64,000 nucleotides of DNA, from the NCBI GenBank assembly GCA_041389525.1, contig JAWKRR010000007.1, forward strand, positions 62,001-126,000, written 5' to 3'. Of the stretch, positions 10,201 through 18,322 are shown one piece after another (positions within the stretch are counted from its first letter, which is position 1; each line of letters starts with the position of its first letter). The notes below the pieces were generated by a model, which was given only the letters and a program-made list of their open reading frames with translations, was not told the DNA's origin and searched no databases. The stretch comes from JACKFB01 sp041389525. Lineage in GTDB: Bacteria > Myxococcota_A > UBA9042 > PHBI01 > JACKFB01. Both the position numbers and the translations under genes were made by a program.

Positions 10201-11224
10201 CCGCCGTGGCGCCACACTTGGCGGTGGCGTGCGGCAGTTTCCCCTCGCAGCTATTGCCGCAAGTGCCACAGTGAGCGTCGGTGGTGAAGGCGCCGTCCGC
10301 CTTGAAATCCTCGTCGGTCTCGCCGTCGCAGTCGTTGTCTTTGAAGTCGCAGACCTCGAGCTCCGGCACGGCTCCCTGGCAGACCCAGCCCTGGGGACCG
10401 AAGCACACCTGCACTCCGGCGCAGGAGCCGATTCCCTCCACGGTGTTCTGACAGCTCTGACCGCCGACCAAGCCCTCGTCCACCAAACCGCTGCAGTCGT
10501 TGTCGACGCCGTCGCAGATCTCGGCGCTCGGCAGTGGCGCCGAGCAATCGCCCCAGCCCACGTCGGGCGCGCAGTCTTGGAAACCGAAGCAGGTACCCAG
10601 GTCGTTCTTCGAGGTGCAGGTGCGCTGGCCGAGGTCTTGTTCGGCGTTGCAGGTGCAGCTTCCGGTGTCGGGCTGGCAGAAGGTGCCCGCGATCTCTCCG
10701 GTGGCGTCGGCGAGGCAGGAATGCCCCTTGGGGCACTCTTCGTCTTCCACACACGCGAAGCCGCAGAAGCGCCCGCCGTCGATCGCCAAGCACGCGCCGC
10801 CGGTACATTGCAGCGAGTTCAGGCAGGGATTGCAGAGCTTCTCCAGGCGCGGCATGCAGAGGAAGGCCACGTCCTGTCCGGAGGTCGACACGGATTTGCA
10901 GTCGTAGCCGGCGGGGCAGTCCTGCTCGCAGGGCTTGGTGCAGATGTAGCCCTCGGGCCCTTCCACGCACCAGCCCGAGAGGCAGTCCACGTTTCCTTGG
11001 CAGCGCGCGCCGAACTCGCCGGTCCCGGGTGTCCCGTTGTCCGACTTGCCGTCGGCCGAGTCGGACTTCGAGTCGCCCAGCCCCTGCACGTCCGCGTCCA
11101 CGTCGCCGAGGGAGGTCTCGATGTCCCCCGCGCCGCCGTCAAGACTGCCACCACCACATGCCGGACCCAACGACAAGACGCAGCTTGACGCCATGAACCA
11201 TGCCCACGCTCGTAGCGTCCGCAT
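4205..11224 (-). CDS. giant surface lipoprotein with seven MopE-type cysteine-rich modules, a DUF1565-like region and a Gly-rich tail
   Basis: 2339 residues. The N-terminus MRTLRAWAWFMASS ends in the lipobox LGPAC, predicting a lipid-anchored exported protein. After an Asp-rich linker come seven tandem modules of about 230 residues (roughly residues 130-1765). Each begins CxPCxxxxxC and carries copies of CDGVDNDCNG or CDFKDNDCDG, the putative metal-binding motif of the Cu-binding MopE family, with their Asp ladders. A DUF1565-like stretch follows (LGIFVAKNGND, then RDIYVATGVYSEN), then GGAGG-rich sequence that could form a right-handed beta-helix. Inside that tail lies ACVCAGDSYCCNVAWDNTC, a motif also found in the lipoprotein gene at 50.4 kb. 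Calcium or copper binding and a surface role are inferred from family knowledge. The histidine kinase gene lies 71 bases upstream on the same strand. Confidence 0.85.
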   Translation of the reverse strand: MRTLRAWAWFMASSCVLSLGPACGGGSLDGGAGDIETSLGDVDADVQGLGDSKSDSADGKSDNGTPGTGEFGARCQGNVDCLSGWCVEGPEGYICTKPCEQDCPAGYDCKSVSTSGQDVAFLCMPRLEKLCNPCLNSLQCTGGACLAIDGGRFCGFACVEDEECPKGHSCLADATGEIAGTFCQPDTGSCTCNAEQDLGQRTCTSKNDLGTCFGFQDCAPDVGWGDCSAPLPSAEICDGVDNDCSGLVDEGLVGGQSCQNTVEGIGSCAGVQVCFGPQGWVCQGAVPELEVCDFKDNDCDGETDEDFKADGAFTTDAHCGTCGNSCEGKLPHATAKCGATAAGPTCVVDVCDEGYVQQNELSCLLPPDVSCQPCVDDSSCLVGTCEQLDGQSVCLEPCGDAGACSAGNSCQTVGGGEQRCAPSTGSCGCNAANSGKQRTCTNTNGVGTCFGVETCDPEVGWSGCSAGDPAAEVCDGADNDCNGVVDDGLSAGASCVNAIDGVGACPGKLACLGAQGEACQGPQPALETCDFQDNDCDGATDEEFKDAEGVFSLDAHCGTCSNACAGKFPHATGRCASETTSPVCVVDTCEDGYFKANDFQCILPPETACQPCADSSACFGGSCVALDGLQVCAAPCGDGGVCGDGFGCAALEGGGEGCLPLSGSCTCTEKSAGKTRACLATNALGTCSGQEVCNPATGWVGCTAPLASEEVCDGADNDCDGFADEDLASGESCENTVDGIGSCPGVSICVGTLGVLCQGPKPEIESCDFKDNDCDGLTDETFKDASGAFTTNSNCGTCGNDCTTKIANGVGTCGGSPTSPICVVESCNEGYVQLNDFQCAIPPDVGCQPCGSDTDCLGGSCIPVDGQNVCASPCKTDGSCPVGFQCTDIGGGVERCAPTTESCACTAATAGQVRGCQQKNGIGTCFGVQTCAAATGWSDCTAPVPAAEICDGVDNDCNGVLDDGVSLGEACVNAVPDVGTCPGVRICAGATGFVCQGPLPKVETCDFKDEDCDGLTDETFKFAGKYTTTGHCGTCGNNCAVKIPNGVGKCGGTPSVPVCVVDTCNAGYVKINDFQCELPPEIGCQACATDANCFGGTCATLDGVKVCTQPCAAFDACPDSFECVDYGAGKKRCEPLSGSCACLDANAGQKRACSRQNASGTCFGQQTCEPDVGWGDCTAPIPADEICDGADNNCNGQADDNLIQGQPCQNDLPGVGSCPGVRLCLGAAGFSCQGPMPKVESCDFTDEDCDGATDEDFKVGGAFTTTPHCGTCGNNCAGKIENGVGKCGGTPSQPTCVVASCDTGYVKINEFQCTLPPNVACQPCGDDNECFGGSCLPLDGQQVCLASCEVDACPSGYVCDEIGGQDRCVPVTSSCSCNAGAAGQKRTCTSENGFGACFGVETCNASVGWGGCTALTPAAEDCNGKDDDCDGFLDESLVIGESCANTVAGVGSCPGVRTCFGSQGWKCQGQIPTAETCDFLDNNCDGGTDEAFKTGAAYTDFAHCGTCNTSCAQGFPNAAGTECDATGAVPQCVVTSCLPGFAKINKFQCIPDVANICQPCADDANCLGEGSACVQLADAKYCGKGCSATAGCPSGFTCQTVAGKASKQCIPATGSCSCDGSNTALSRACSVTYTPPDPTKPAYTCNGSEQCTTGGWGGCTIPSEVCDGLDNNCNGSIDEPFKDASGKYAVLAHCGACGVSCLGIALPHADPVCNTAPAVPLCTFQCQPGWFDINGIQNDGCECKPVAGPDLAGDGVDSDCDGIDGTKTLGIFVAKNGNDAASGAFGQPVLTITKALSLAVSPTKRDIYVATGVYSENVLLKAGIGIFGGYSGDFTLHDPIVFETAILGQTPTTQRPGAVNAIGIGAAGQAASGIDGFTIFGPNLANTPAANSYAVYMLNAGPMVSITHNRIFGGAGGNGGGGAPGVSGFPGVNGTAGVAAYDVGTKDGAGNRTCSNTTNPKAGGAGGARTCADNTVLSGGNGGQARCPDHGGTPAAATKGSAGLGASPGTGGVSGWSSGFFTNSIQDPNRCSICYNPPSSNPLAPGAGAPGAAGVSGAAGVGCSGASGSVVGGHWISAPGTAGAIGTHGSGGGGGGAAGGTDVDGINCPDAHNCCTSHSGGGCTNSTIQACVCAGDSYCCNVAWDNTCVTRVAAFGCSTCVNTNLGGHDIGGSGGGGGSGGCKGTAGAGGASGGGSFGIFVAYDSAPSAIPTLTGNSLQAGNGGSGGAGGLGGSGGAAGTGALGGTSGEANQLTWCARGGGVGGPGGGGGHGGGGGGGCGGASYGIFRWPATGGASSAIWKTANSFLAGGAGGQAGPGGASLGFTGSAGAAGSQANTNF

Positions 11225-11295
11225 CGTCTTACCCCTCGGCCCCCGGCAGCGAGGACCTGAACCGCCATTGAAGGCTTTCCCGAGGCGTCAGTTTA

Positions 11296-12660
11296 TCACG
11301 AGCGTGCGGCCGAATCATCGGGCGCGCGTGCGATTTCCACAGGCGGGAGCGGCAGAGCGCAGGTGAACGTGGTCCCCTGGCCGAGCACGCTCTGGACCCC
11401 CACCGAGCCGCCCATGGCGCGGACCAGACTGCCGACGATGGCGAGGCCCAGGCCCGAGCCGCCGTGCCGCCGTCCCACCTCGGCGCCGCCTTGGTCGAAG
11501 GGCTCGAAGATGCGCTCGAGCAGGTGCGCGTCGATGCCCGGCCCGGTGTCGCGCACCGAGAGCAGCAGAGCCCCCGCCACGCCGCGCTCGAGGCGCACCG
11601 TGATGCGGCCGGACTCGGTGAACTTCGTCGCGTTGGCTAGCAGGTTGTTCACGATTTGGCGCAGCCGCGCGGCGTCCCCCATGACCTTCTCCGGCAGCCC
11701 CTCGGCCACCTCGACCTCCAGGTCGACGCCGCGCGCCTCGCACGCGGGCTGAAACAGCGAGGCGGCGTCTCGCAGGAGCGCCGCGAGGTCGACGGGCGCC
11801 GCCTCGAAGTGCAGCGCCCCCGACTCGCTTCGCGACAGCGCCAGGACATCGTCGATGAGGCGGATCAACGTGCCGCCCGCCGTCCGCACCAGCGCGGCGT
11901 GTCGGGGCGCGCGCGCCGCACCATCGGGCCGCTCCAGCAGCTCGGCCGAGCCGAGGATCGCGGTCATGGGGGTCCGAATGTCGTGGCTCAGCACCGCCAG
12001 GAAGAGGTCCTTCGCCGCGTTCGCGCGCTCCAGATCCAGGCGGAGATGGCGCTCGTGCTCACGGCGGCGGAACACGACCCACAACAGGAGGGAGTTGAGG
12101 GCGGCCATGAAGACGGCGAGCGCGGCCAGGACGCCGATGTGCGTCCAGTGGGTGCCGAGCTCGATGGAGATGCCGCGGTTCTCCGCGCGGACGGCCGCGA
12201 CCGCTGCGTCGAAGCGCGCGAAGACCCCGCCGACGGCGAGATCTCCGGGCTTGCGGTCGGCCGCCTCGCGCTGGGCGGCGAGCGCGCGCCCGATCTCCAG
12301 AATCGCGTTCGCTGAGGCGCGCGCGCTCCCGGCGCGCTCGGCCTCCTCCTCGAGCGCGCGAACCCGCGCGTGAGCTGCGCTCAAGGCGGCGTCGCGCCCT
12401 ACCGCGTTCGGAGCGTCCGCGGCGTCGAGCATCGCGCGCGTCTCCGACAGCTCGACCAGCCACGCGACGCGCGTCTCGGAGCCGACCGCGCAGCGCAGCC
12501 ACCGAGACCCACAGCCACCCGCACCAACAGACGAAGCCCACGAGCGCCAGCCCCGCCGCCCACAGCCACCACGGCGCGGACCTCCTCGGCGGCGCCTGCT
12601 CGACCGCTCCCGCGCGGCGCAGCGGCCTAGCTGGGTCTCGGCGGAATGCGGACGTGCCAT
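11296..12660 (-). CDS. membrane sensor histidine kinase, 5' part apparently frameshifted
   Basis: The reliable part has a second membrane helix (HIGVLAALAVFMAALNSLLL), an HisKA box with the phospho-accepting histidine in LSHDIRTPM, and a HATPase domain with N box NNLLANATKF, G1 DTGPGID, F box EPFDQ and G2 GGSGLGLAIV. The expected first membrane helix (WWLWAAGLALVGFVCWCGWL) is encoded at about 12490-12570 in a different frame. That stretch has G or C in nearly every third position, whereas the frame continuous with the kinase gives an implausible Arg/Gly/Cys-rich sequence there. One surplus base near 12480-12500 must be skipped. If the ATG at 12660 is the true start, one missing base near 12610-12640 is also implied. 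The signal sensed by the ~110-residue periplasmic loop is unknown, and no partner response regulator is adjacent. Confidence 0.8.
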   Translation of the reverse strand: MARPHSAETQLGRCAARERSSRRRRGGPRRGGCGRRGWRSWASSVGAGGCGSRWLRCAVGSETRVAWLVELSETRAMLDAADAPNAVGRDAALSAAHARVRALEEEAERAGSARASANAILEIGRALAAQREAADRKPGDLAVGGVFARFDAAVAAVRAENRGISIELGTHWTHIGVLAALAVFMAALNSLLLWVVFRRREHERHLRLDLERANAAKDLFLAVLSHDIRTPMTAILGSAELLERPDGAARAPRHAALVRTAGGTLIRLIDDVLALSRSESGALHFEAAPVDLAALLRDAASLFQPACEARGVDLEVEVAEGLPEKVMGDAARLRQIVNNLLANATKFTESGRITVRLERGVAGALLLSVRDTGPGIDAHLLERIFEPFDQGGAEVGRRHGGSGLGLAIVGSLVRAMGGSVGVQSVLGQGTTFTCALPLPPVEIARAPDDSAARS

Positions 12661-13372
12661 GGCCCGGACGATACGCCCGTGGCCGGGCTTCGCCAACGCC
12701 GCGAGGGGAGCTGATCTGCAGAGCGGACCAAGCAGCGCGACGGAGGGTCCGTTGGTCGGCGCTCTCGACGCCCGGGCGGGGCGTCGGAGCGCACCTGCCG
12801 CCCGGAGTCTACGCAGCCTGCGTCGACGAAAGTGGGGGCGGCGGCGTCGTCTCCGACCTGCCGCCCCCGACAATGAACCCAGCGTCGGGGGAGTACCCCC
12901 GACCGCGAGGCCTTTTGGGTGGTGACGCGGGGCCCATTGACCGGTGACGCCGCCGCGCTACGCGGAACCTCGGGGCGCCGTACAGGACCTCAGCGAGCTG
13001 GCGTGCATCGGGCCGACCGAGGGCGCACGGAGGGAGGCGCGGCGCGCACGGAGGCGGCGCCGACGTGCCCAGTCGAAGAGGTGTGCTCTGAGTCTCTCCC
13101 CTCGTAGGCGCTTGCAGCAGCGCGCGAATCGAAGGTACCGAACTGACCGGGAGCGCCATCGTGAAGAGGACGCTCCCCAACGTGCTACGCAAAGATCCCC
13201 CTCGGTCGGGGACGTTCCGACCGCGGATGCTAGCAGCATCTGGGCAATGCGCACGCGAACTGTCGTCGGCCGCGAAACCGCGCCCCGCGCTCGCGGCCAA
13301 GACGCCGGCGCGCTGGCGGAGACGAGCGCCCGGACTCAGCGACGCCGAGCCCGGGCTTGGCCTCGTCGTCCG
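12661..13372. other. 712-base stretch without a convincing gene
   Basis: This lies upstream of the histidine kinase and downstream of the Ig-like lipoprotein gene. Open frames exist on both strands, for example 12809-13300 on the minus strand. None has a recognisable motif, a signal peptide or a coding-like third-position pattern along its length. No tRNA, terminator or tandem repeat was found. It may hold the kinase promoter or a decayed gene. Confidence 0.5.
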
Positions 13373-16036
13373 CTACTCGAGGGCGGCGTCCAGGGTCAGG
13401 AAAGCCCCGCTCTTGCCGATCTTCCCGAGCTTCAGGTCGATGGTCGAGCCGGTCGGGAGCCCGGGGATCAGGTCTCCCAAATCGATGGTCGGCAACTCGA
13501 AGGACAGGGAATCCCCGGCGAGCTGCTCGATCAACAGCGGCAGCAATTGACCGCCGATAAGCTCCACGAGGCCCGCGTCGTCACCCTCGAAGATGCCCTC
13601 GTTGGTCACGACCTCCAGCACCATCGGGTCGAAGGTCCCGATATCGAAGGTGAGCACCGTGGCGCCGGTGGGGCCGGTCGAAGGCACGACATCGACGACC
13701 GCTTCGGCCTGAATCCACAGGGCGATGTGCGAGGGGGTGCCGAGCAGGTCCAGGGTAGCGTCCAGGAAGAGGTCGCCGATCTGCACGCGCTTGTCGCCGC
13801 TGCAGGTCGAGAAGATGAGCGGCAGGTAGGGGTCGACCCGCACGCCCTGAAGGTCGATGCCGAACTGGCCCAGATCGAAGGCCGAGGCGGCCTCCGGGCC
13901 GAGGTCGATGGAGAGCGTGCCGCCCTGCCAGATGGCGAAGAGCAGCTCGTTAATGAAGTCCTCGTGCAGGCCCGCGACGATGGGCGAGGTGGGCGGCGCC
14001 GGCACGCTGCCGACGGGCGCGCAGCTCTCGTAGCGGACGCTGCCATCGACCGGGTGCGGCGGCACCGGCGTCACGGCGTTGGCGACCGCGTCCAGGTCGA
14101 TGCGCATGAACTCGGGGGTGAACTGGATCTGGCTCGGCCGGCTCTCCAGGTGAATCGCGTTCGCGTTCAGACCTTCGGCGAGCGCCGGGATCTCGAGCTC
14201 CGTGTCGATGGCGATGCTGTCGGCCAGCCCGTTGATGAGGTCCTCGATGAGCCCCTCCGCCAGGAAGACGAAGACCGTCTCGACGATGCCGACCAGGGCG
14301 GGCTCGATGAAGTCGATGAAGCCGTTGGCCAGGTCGTCGAGGACCTTGACGTTGAACTGCTGGAAGAACCCAACGGTGAGGTCGCCCACGTTGAGCTTGG
14401 GCGAAGCCGCGTTGGCGACGATGACGCCGTTCTCGACCGCCAGCCCGAGATCCATCTTGAGGGAGAGCGAATCCGCGGCGATGACGATGTCGAAGGGCGG
14501 CAAGAACGGCGCCTGAGGCGTCGTCAGGTTCATGGTGATGTCGAGGTCCTTGAGCGAGAAGTCCACCTTCAAGCCGCCGTCCATGAGCGTCAGCTTCACG
14601 GTGCCGCTGCTCATCTTGATGCTCTTGAGGACCAGGGTGCAGTCGCCGCCGATGCACGGCGTCTTGAAGCCCTGCGAGCCGACCAGACCGGCCAGGTCGC
14701 CGCCCGCCAGCACGGAGTTCAGCACGCCCGCCAGCTGGTTGAGCCCTTCCTGGCTCAGCTCGGCGACGATGCCGTCGTTGACGCGGTCGGTCGCGTAGCT
14801 GGCGGGGTTCAGCGCGTACCACAGCGAGGACCACAGGGCGGCGCGGGTGACCGTGCGCTCGTTTCCGTAGGGATCCACGGCGCGCGCCGTCAGCGGCGTG
14901 ATGCCGTAGGCGAGCGGCACGGTGATCTCGAAGGGGCCGCCCTCGGGGGGAAGCGCGAAGGCCTTCCCGTTGAGCTCGAGGGTGGTCACCGTCCCCAGAT
15001 TGTCACTGACGGTACCTGCCAACACGACGGTCTTGAGGCCGTCGCCGACGAAGCCGCGGTCGGGGCTGGTGATGGTGATCACGGGCGCGGTCTGGTCGAC
15101 CACGATGTCCTTGGTCGCGGTCAGCGACGGCACGGCCTCGGCGTGGGCGCTCAGGGTGTAGCGCCCCTCGAGGTCGAACCGAATCGAGGCCTTCGTCGTG
15201 CCGAAGAGCGTGTGCTGACCCGCGGGCGACGCGTCGAGGCCCGCGACCGGGATGCCCGTCAGGGGGTTGCCGAACTTGTCCTCGCCGACGCCCGAGACCT
15301 TGATGCCCTGCCCCAACACGTAGGCCAGCGGCTCCGGGTCGACGGCGAGCGCGAAGGACACGGGCAGGTCCGCGATGACGGTGAACGGCGCCGCGGTCTT
15401 CTCCGTCGCGCCAGCCACGGCGCAGCTCGCCTCGTAGGAGCCGGCGAGCTCCGACGCGACCGTGCTCCCGTTGACCGAGACCGCGCCGCTGGCGCCGCCG
15501 GAGACCACCACCGTCGTGGCCGCGTCGGTGATGGCGTTCCCGAAGGCGTCGGCGACCGTGCAGCTCACCTCGGCGCTCCCGCCCGCGGTGAACTCGGGCG
15601 GGGCGACCGCCGCGACCGTCGCGTGGGCCGGGCCGGGCACCACCGTCAGCTCAAACGGGGTCAAGTCGACAAGTGACCCCGAAGAGCACGTAACCATATG
15701 CGTTCCGACGATAGTCGGCGTGAGCGTGACGCCATCCGTGCCCAGGGGGAGGGTCGGGTCCACCGCGATCTGGAAGGTCTGCCCGCTGACCGAGGCGCCT
15801 GCAGAGTCCAGCGCGGTGCAGGTCACGGTGGCGGTCTCGCCAGCGCGCACGCTCGCCGGCGCCACCAAGGTCTCGACCGTCTCGGGGCCCTTGTTCACGG
15901 GGATGTCGCCGCTGACGTCGGGGCTGTCCGGCGTGATGTCCGAACCCGAGCCCTGGTTGCTGTCGCTGCACGCCGAAATCGCGAACAAGGCGGTGAGGGC
16001 TATGGGCAGTACGACGGAACGCAGACGAGTGGCCAT
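13373..16036 (-). CDS. large lipoprotein with Ig-like domains and a beta/amphipathic C-terminal half
   Basis: 887 residues starting at the ATG at 16036, which has GGAGG about six bases upstream. The signal MATRLRSVVLPIALTALFA is followed by the lipobox ISAC. Residues ~40-330 look like three bacterial Ig-like repeats, with conserved stretches such as SAEVSCTVADAFGNAI and VSGVGEDKFGNPLTG. A further Ig-like unit carries APVITITSPDRGFVGDG. The C-terminal half alternates amphipathic strands with helical segments (for example DGGLKVDFSLKDLDI, LDDLANGFIDFIEPALVGI). This resembles a lipid-binding tubular (TULIP/BPI-like) fold, but that is only an impression. It is probably displayed at the outer membrane. 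No catalytic motif is visible. Confidence 0.75.
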   Translation of the reverse strand: MATRLRSVVLPIALTALFAISACSDSNQGSGSDITPDSPDVSGDIPVNKGPETVETLVAPASVRAGETATVTCTALDSAGASVSGQTFQIAVDPTLPLGTDGVTLTPTIVGTHMVTCSSGSLVDLTPFELTVVPGPAHATVAAVAPPEFTAGGSAEVSCTVADAFGNAITDAATTVVVSGGASGAVSVNGSTVASELAGSYEASCAVAGATEKTAAPFTVIADLPVSFALAVDPEPLAYVLGQGIKVSGVGEDKFGNPLTGIPVAGLDASPAGQHTLFGTTKASIRFDLEGRYTLSAHAEAVPSLTATKDIVVDQTAPVITITSPDRGFVGDGLKTVVLAGTVSDNLGTVTTLELNGKAFALPPEGGPFEITVPLAYGITPLTARAVDPYGNERTVTRAALWSSLWYALNPASYATDRVNDGIVAELSQEGLNQLAGVLNSVLAGGDLAGLVGSQGFKTPCIGGDCTLVLKSIKMSSGTVKLTLMDGGLKVDFSLKDLDITMNLTTPQAPFLPPFDIVIAADSLSLKMDLGLAVENGVIVANAASPKLNVGDLTVGFFQQFNVKVLDDLANGFIDFIEPALVGIVETVFVFLAEGLIEDLINGLADSIAIDTELEIPALAEGLNANAIHLESRPSQIQFTPEFMRIDLDAVANAVTPVPPHPVDGSVRYESCAPVGSVPAPPTSPIVAGLHEDFINELLFAIWQGGTLSIDLGPEAASAFDLGQFGIDLQGVRVDPYLPLIFSTCSGDKRVQIGDLFLDATLDLLGTPSHIALWIQAEAVVDVVPSTGPTGATVLTFDIGTFDPMVLEVVTNEGIFEGDDAGLVELIGGQLLPLLIEQLAGDSLSFELPTIDLGDLIPGLPTGSTIDLKLGKIGKSGAFLTLDAALE

Positions 16037-16175
16037 GAAAGCCTCCGGGATGGGGCGGGCGGCAGACGGGGCACCTGCGGGGTCGATTGGGGCAGGCCCA
16101 GCGGCGCGCGCGCATCCTAGCGACGTGGTACACCCTGCCACAAGCAACATGTTCTATTCCGGTTCGGAGCACGCG

Positions 16176-16856
16176 ATGCAGGTCCCCGAGATCGACGCCA
16201 TTCTTCTCGCCACCCTCGACGATCACCGGCTGTCTCGAAGCGAGCGGCGCGCGCTGCGTGCGGTGGTCGCCGACGCCTGCCTCACGCCGGGCGACCGCGC
16301 GCTGTGGCGAAGTCGGGCCTTCGCCCTCGCCCAAGCCGCCGCCAGCGACGCCGACGCCCGCACCCTCCTCCCCTGGCTCGACGAGGTCACCAAAGCCCTG
16401 GTCTACGAGCCCGAGGCCGAGTCCAGCGCCGACGTCAGCTTCAGCCCCGGCCCCGCCCCCCTCGCCCGCCTCACCGGCCTCATCGAGCGCGCGGCCGCCA
16501 GCATCGACGTCTGCGTCTTCGCCCTGAGCGACGACCGCCTCGCCGCGGCCCTGCTCCAGGCGCAACAACGCAGCGTCCGGGTCCGCGTCCTCACCGACGA
16601 CGACAAGACCTCCGATCGCGGCGCCGACGCCGACCGCCTCCAGGCCCAGGGCATCCCGCTGCGCACCGACCGCACCGAGCACCACATGCACCACAAGTTC
16701 GCGATCTTCGACGCCACCACGGTCGCCACCGGCAGCTACAACTGGACCCGCTCGGCCAGCCTCTACAACACCGAGAACGTGCTGGTGACCACCGACCCGC
16801 GCGTCGTCCGCGCCTACCAAGGCGAGTTCGAGCGGCTCTGGGACGACTTCGCCTAA
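16176..16856 (+). CDS. phospholipase D-like (single HKD motif) hydrolase
   Basis: 226 residues. The C-terminal domain carries one HxKxxxxD motif, HHMHHKFAIFD near residue 170, followed by TGSYNWTRSA. This is the signature of the small PLD-superfamily nucleases and phosphodiesterases (Nuc / cardiolipin-hydrolase type), which work as dimers so that two HKD motifs meet. The first ~85 residues are helical (LSRSERRALRAVVADAC) and resemble a TerB-like helical domain, with low certainty. No signal peptide is seen, so action on intracellular nucleic acid or phospholipid is more likely than secretion. The ATG at 16176 has GGAG seven bases upstream. The in-frame ATG at 16149 has no comparable ribosome binding site. 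A strong terminator follows. Confidence 0.82.
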   Translation: MQVPEIDAILLATLDDHRLSRSERRALRAVVADACLTPGDRALWRSRAFALAQAAASDADARTLLPWLDEVTKALVYEPEAESSADVSFSPGPAPLARLTGLIERAAASIDVCVFALSDDRLAAALLQAQQRSVRVRVLTDDDKTSDRGADADRLQAQGIPLRTDRTEHHMHHKFAIFDATTVATGSYNWTRSASLYNTENVLVTTDPRVVRAYQGEFERLWDDFA

Positions 16857-16859
16857 ACG

Positions 16860-16911
16860 CCGAGGGCGCGCCGGACCTCTTCGGTCTCAGCGCGCCCTCG
16901 GGTGCCTTTTT
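16860..16911 (+). terminator. intrinsic terminator after the PLD gene
   Basis: A perfect 12-bp stem (16860-16871 pairing with 16890-16901) encloses an 18-base loop and is followed within six bases by TTTTT at 16907-16911. It begins four bases after the PLD stop codon. Read on the other strand, the same hairpin lies just past the nhaA stop at 16927, so it may serve both converging genes. Confidence 0.8.
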
Positions 16912-16926
16912 CCTCGATGGGACCGA

Positions 16927-18192
16927 TCAGATCTCGAGCGGGCGCACCGTGTTCGGCCCGGACTTCGGGACCGCGAACCGGATCTCGCGGCTGCCAGGCT
17001 CGCGGGCGACGGGCGCCGGGGCGAAGCGGCCGACCTTCAAGACCTTGGCCATCAAGATGACCATCGGGACCGCCACGACCGAGCCGAGGGCGCCCATCTT
17101 CGCCGCCCCCTGCAGACCGGGGTCGGTGAAGGCCACGCCCGCCACGAAGAGGGCGACGGTGAGGCCCAGGGCGGCGGTCATGCCCGCGACCAAGAGCGTC
17201 TTCGGGTTCATACCCTCGGGCAGCGAGTAGCCCGCCATGTGGCCCGCCATCGAGAAGGCGAAGACGCCCAGGGTCTTGCCGACGATGAGCGCCAGCATCA
17301 CGCCCCAGGTCGCGTTGCCGACGGCGGAGAATCCCACGCCGGCGTTGGCCAGACCGAAGAAGAACAGCCCGAGATCCACGGGGAGTTTGAAGGCGTGCTC
17401 GAAGGTGTTGAGGGTGTCGTGGTGGGCGTGGCCGTCGCTCTCCTCGGCGAAGAGGCCCTCGTCGTGGCCCATCGACGGCATGAAGGGGACGACGGCGACC
17501 AGGGCGAGCGCGGGGTGCAGGTGCGCCATGTGCAGGCCGACCCAGCTCATCACGCCCGGCCCGACGAGGTAGGCCCAGAAGTTCTGGACCTTGGCCTTGC
17601 GCAGGGCGAAGGCGCCGGCCATGGCGGCCCCAACCACACCCAGCCACAGGGGCTCCACGGGGTGCGCGGGGTCGGGGTAGAAGACCGCGATGATGCCGAG
17701 GCCCAGGCCGTCATCGGCCACCGCCAGCAGCAGCAGGAAGCTGACCGCCGGGTGGTCCTTCCCGAAGACCTGCCGCGCGACCAGCCAGGCCAGCGCGATG
17801 TCCGTGGCCGTCGGGATGCCCCAGCCCTTGGCGATCGTGGGGTCGCCGCTGATGGCCACCCACGCGAAGTACACGCCGACGGGCCCCAGCACGCCGCCGA
17901 TGGTCCCGAGCAGCGGGTTGACGGCCTTGCGCGGCGGGTTCAGCGCGCCACCGGGCAGGCAACTCTCGGTGATCTCCTTGGCCGCGATGCCAAAGAAGAG
18001 GGCCATGAAGATGTCGTTGACCAGGAAGTGCACGTTCACGTGGCTTCCGTGGCCCAGCGGCGACCAGTGAATGAACGCCGCGTAGGCGTCTGGTGCCACG
18101 TTGGCGAAGAGGAGCGCCAGCACGACGCCGGCGATCAGGGGAATCGAGAACTCCTGCAGGAGCTCGACCGGACGACGACTAGGAGCAGACAT
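16927..18192 (-). CDS. nhaA: Na+/H+ antiporter NhaA
   Basis: A 421-residue, largely hydrophobic inner-membrane antiporter that exchanges Na+ (or Li+) for protons in pH and salt homeostasis. The conserved ion-binding aspartates are visible in TATDIALAW near residue 129 and in LAVADDGLGLGII near residue 160, the counterparts of E. coli Asp133 and Asp163/164. The length is close to the family norm of about 390, with a slightly long hydrophilic loop (GHDEGLFAEESDGHAHHD) and C-terminal tail. Both contain histidines and acidic residues that could be pH-sensing, which is inference. The start ATG is preceded by GAGGTGG. Confidence 0.95.
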   Translation of the reverse strand: MSAPSRRPVELLQEFSIPLIAGVVLALLFANVAPDAYAAFIHWSPLGHGSHVNVHFLVNDIFMALFFGIAAKEITESCLPGGALNPPRKAVNPLLGTIGGVLGPVGVYFAWVAISGDPTIAKGWGIPTATDIALAWLVARQVFGKDHPAVSFLLLLAVADDGLGLGIIAVFYPDPAHPVEPLWLGVVGAAMAGAFALRKAKVQNFWAYLVGPGVMSWVGLHMAHLHPALALVAVVPFMPSMGHDEGLFAEESDGHAHHDTLNTFEHAFKLPVDLGLFFFGLANAGVGFSAVGNATWGVMLALIVGKTLGVFAFSMAGHMAGYSLPEGMNPKTLLVAGMTAALGLTVALFVAGVAFTDPGLQGAAKMGALGSVVAVPMVILMAKVLKVGRFAPAPVAREPGSREIRFAVPKSGPNTVRPLEI

Positions 18193-18322
18193 AGCGCCAC
18201 CTCAGCGTGGAAGACTCGTCCTGCTTCGTCGCGAGTGCCGAAAATCTTGAGGGCTTTCGCACGGCGGCGGCGCGCCTCGGCTGGGTGGTGGCGACGCCCG
18301 ACAGCTCTTCTCGCTGTCCCCG

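Noticed and set aside
8132..11188. Plus-strand open frame of 1018 codons opposite the MopE-type protein
   Set aside because: Repeats simply mirror the modules of the real gene on the other strand; no independent feature.
12809..13300. A 163-codon minus-strand open frame in the gap upstream of the kinase
   Set aside because: No recognisable motif or ribosome site, and the codon third positions are not strongly G/C-biased as in neighbouring genes.
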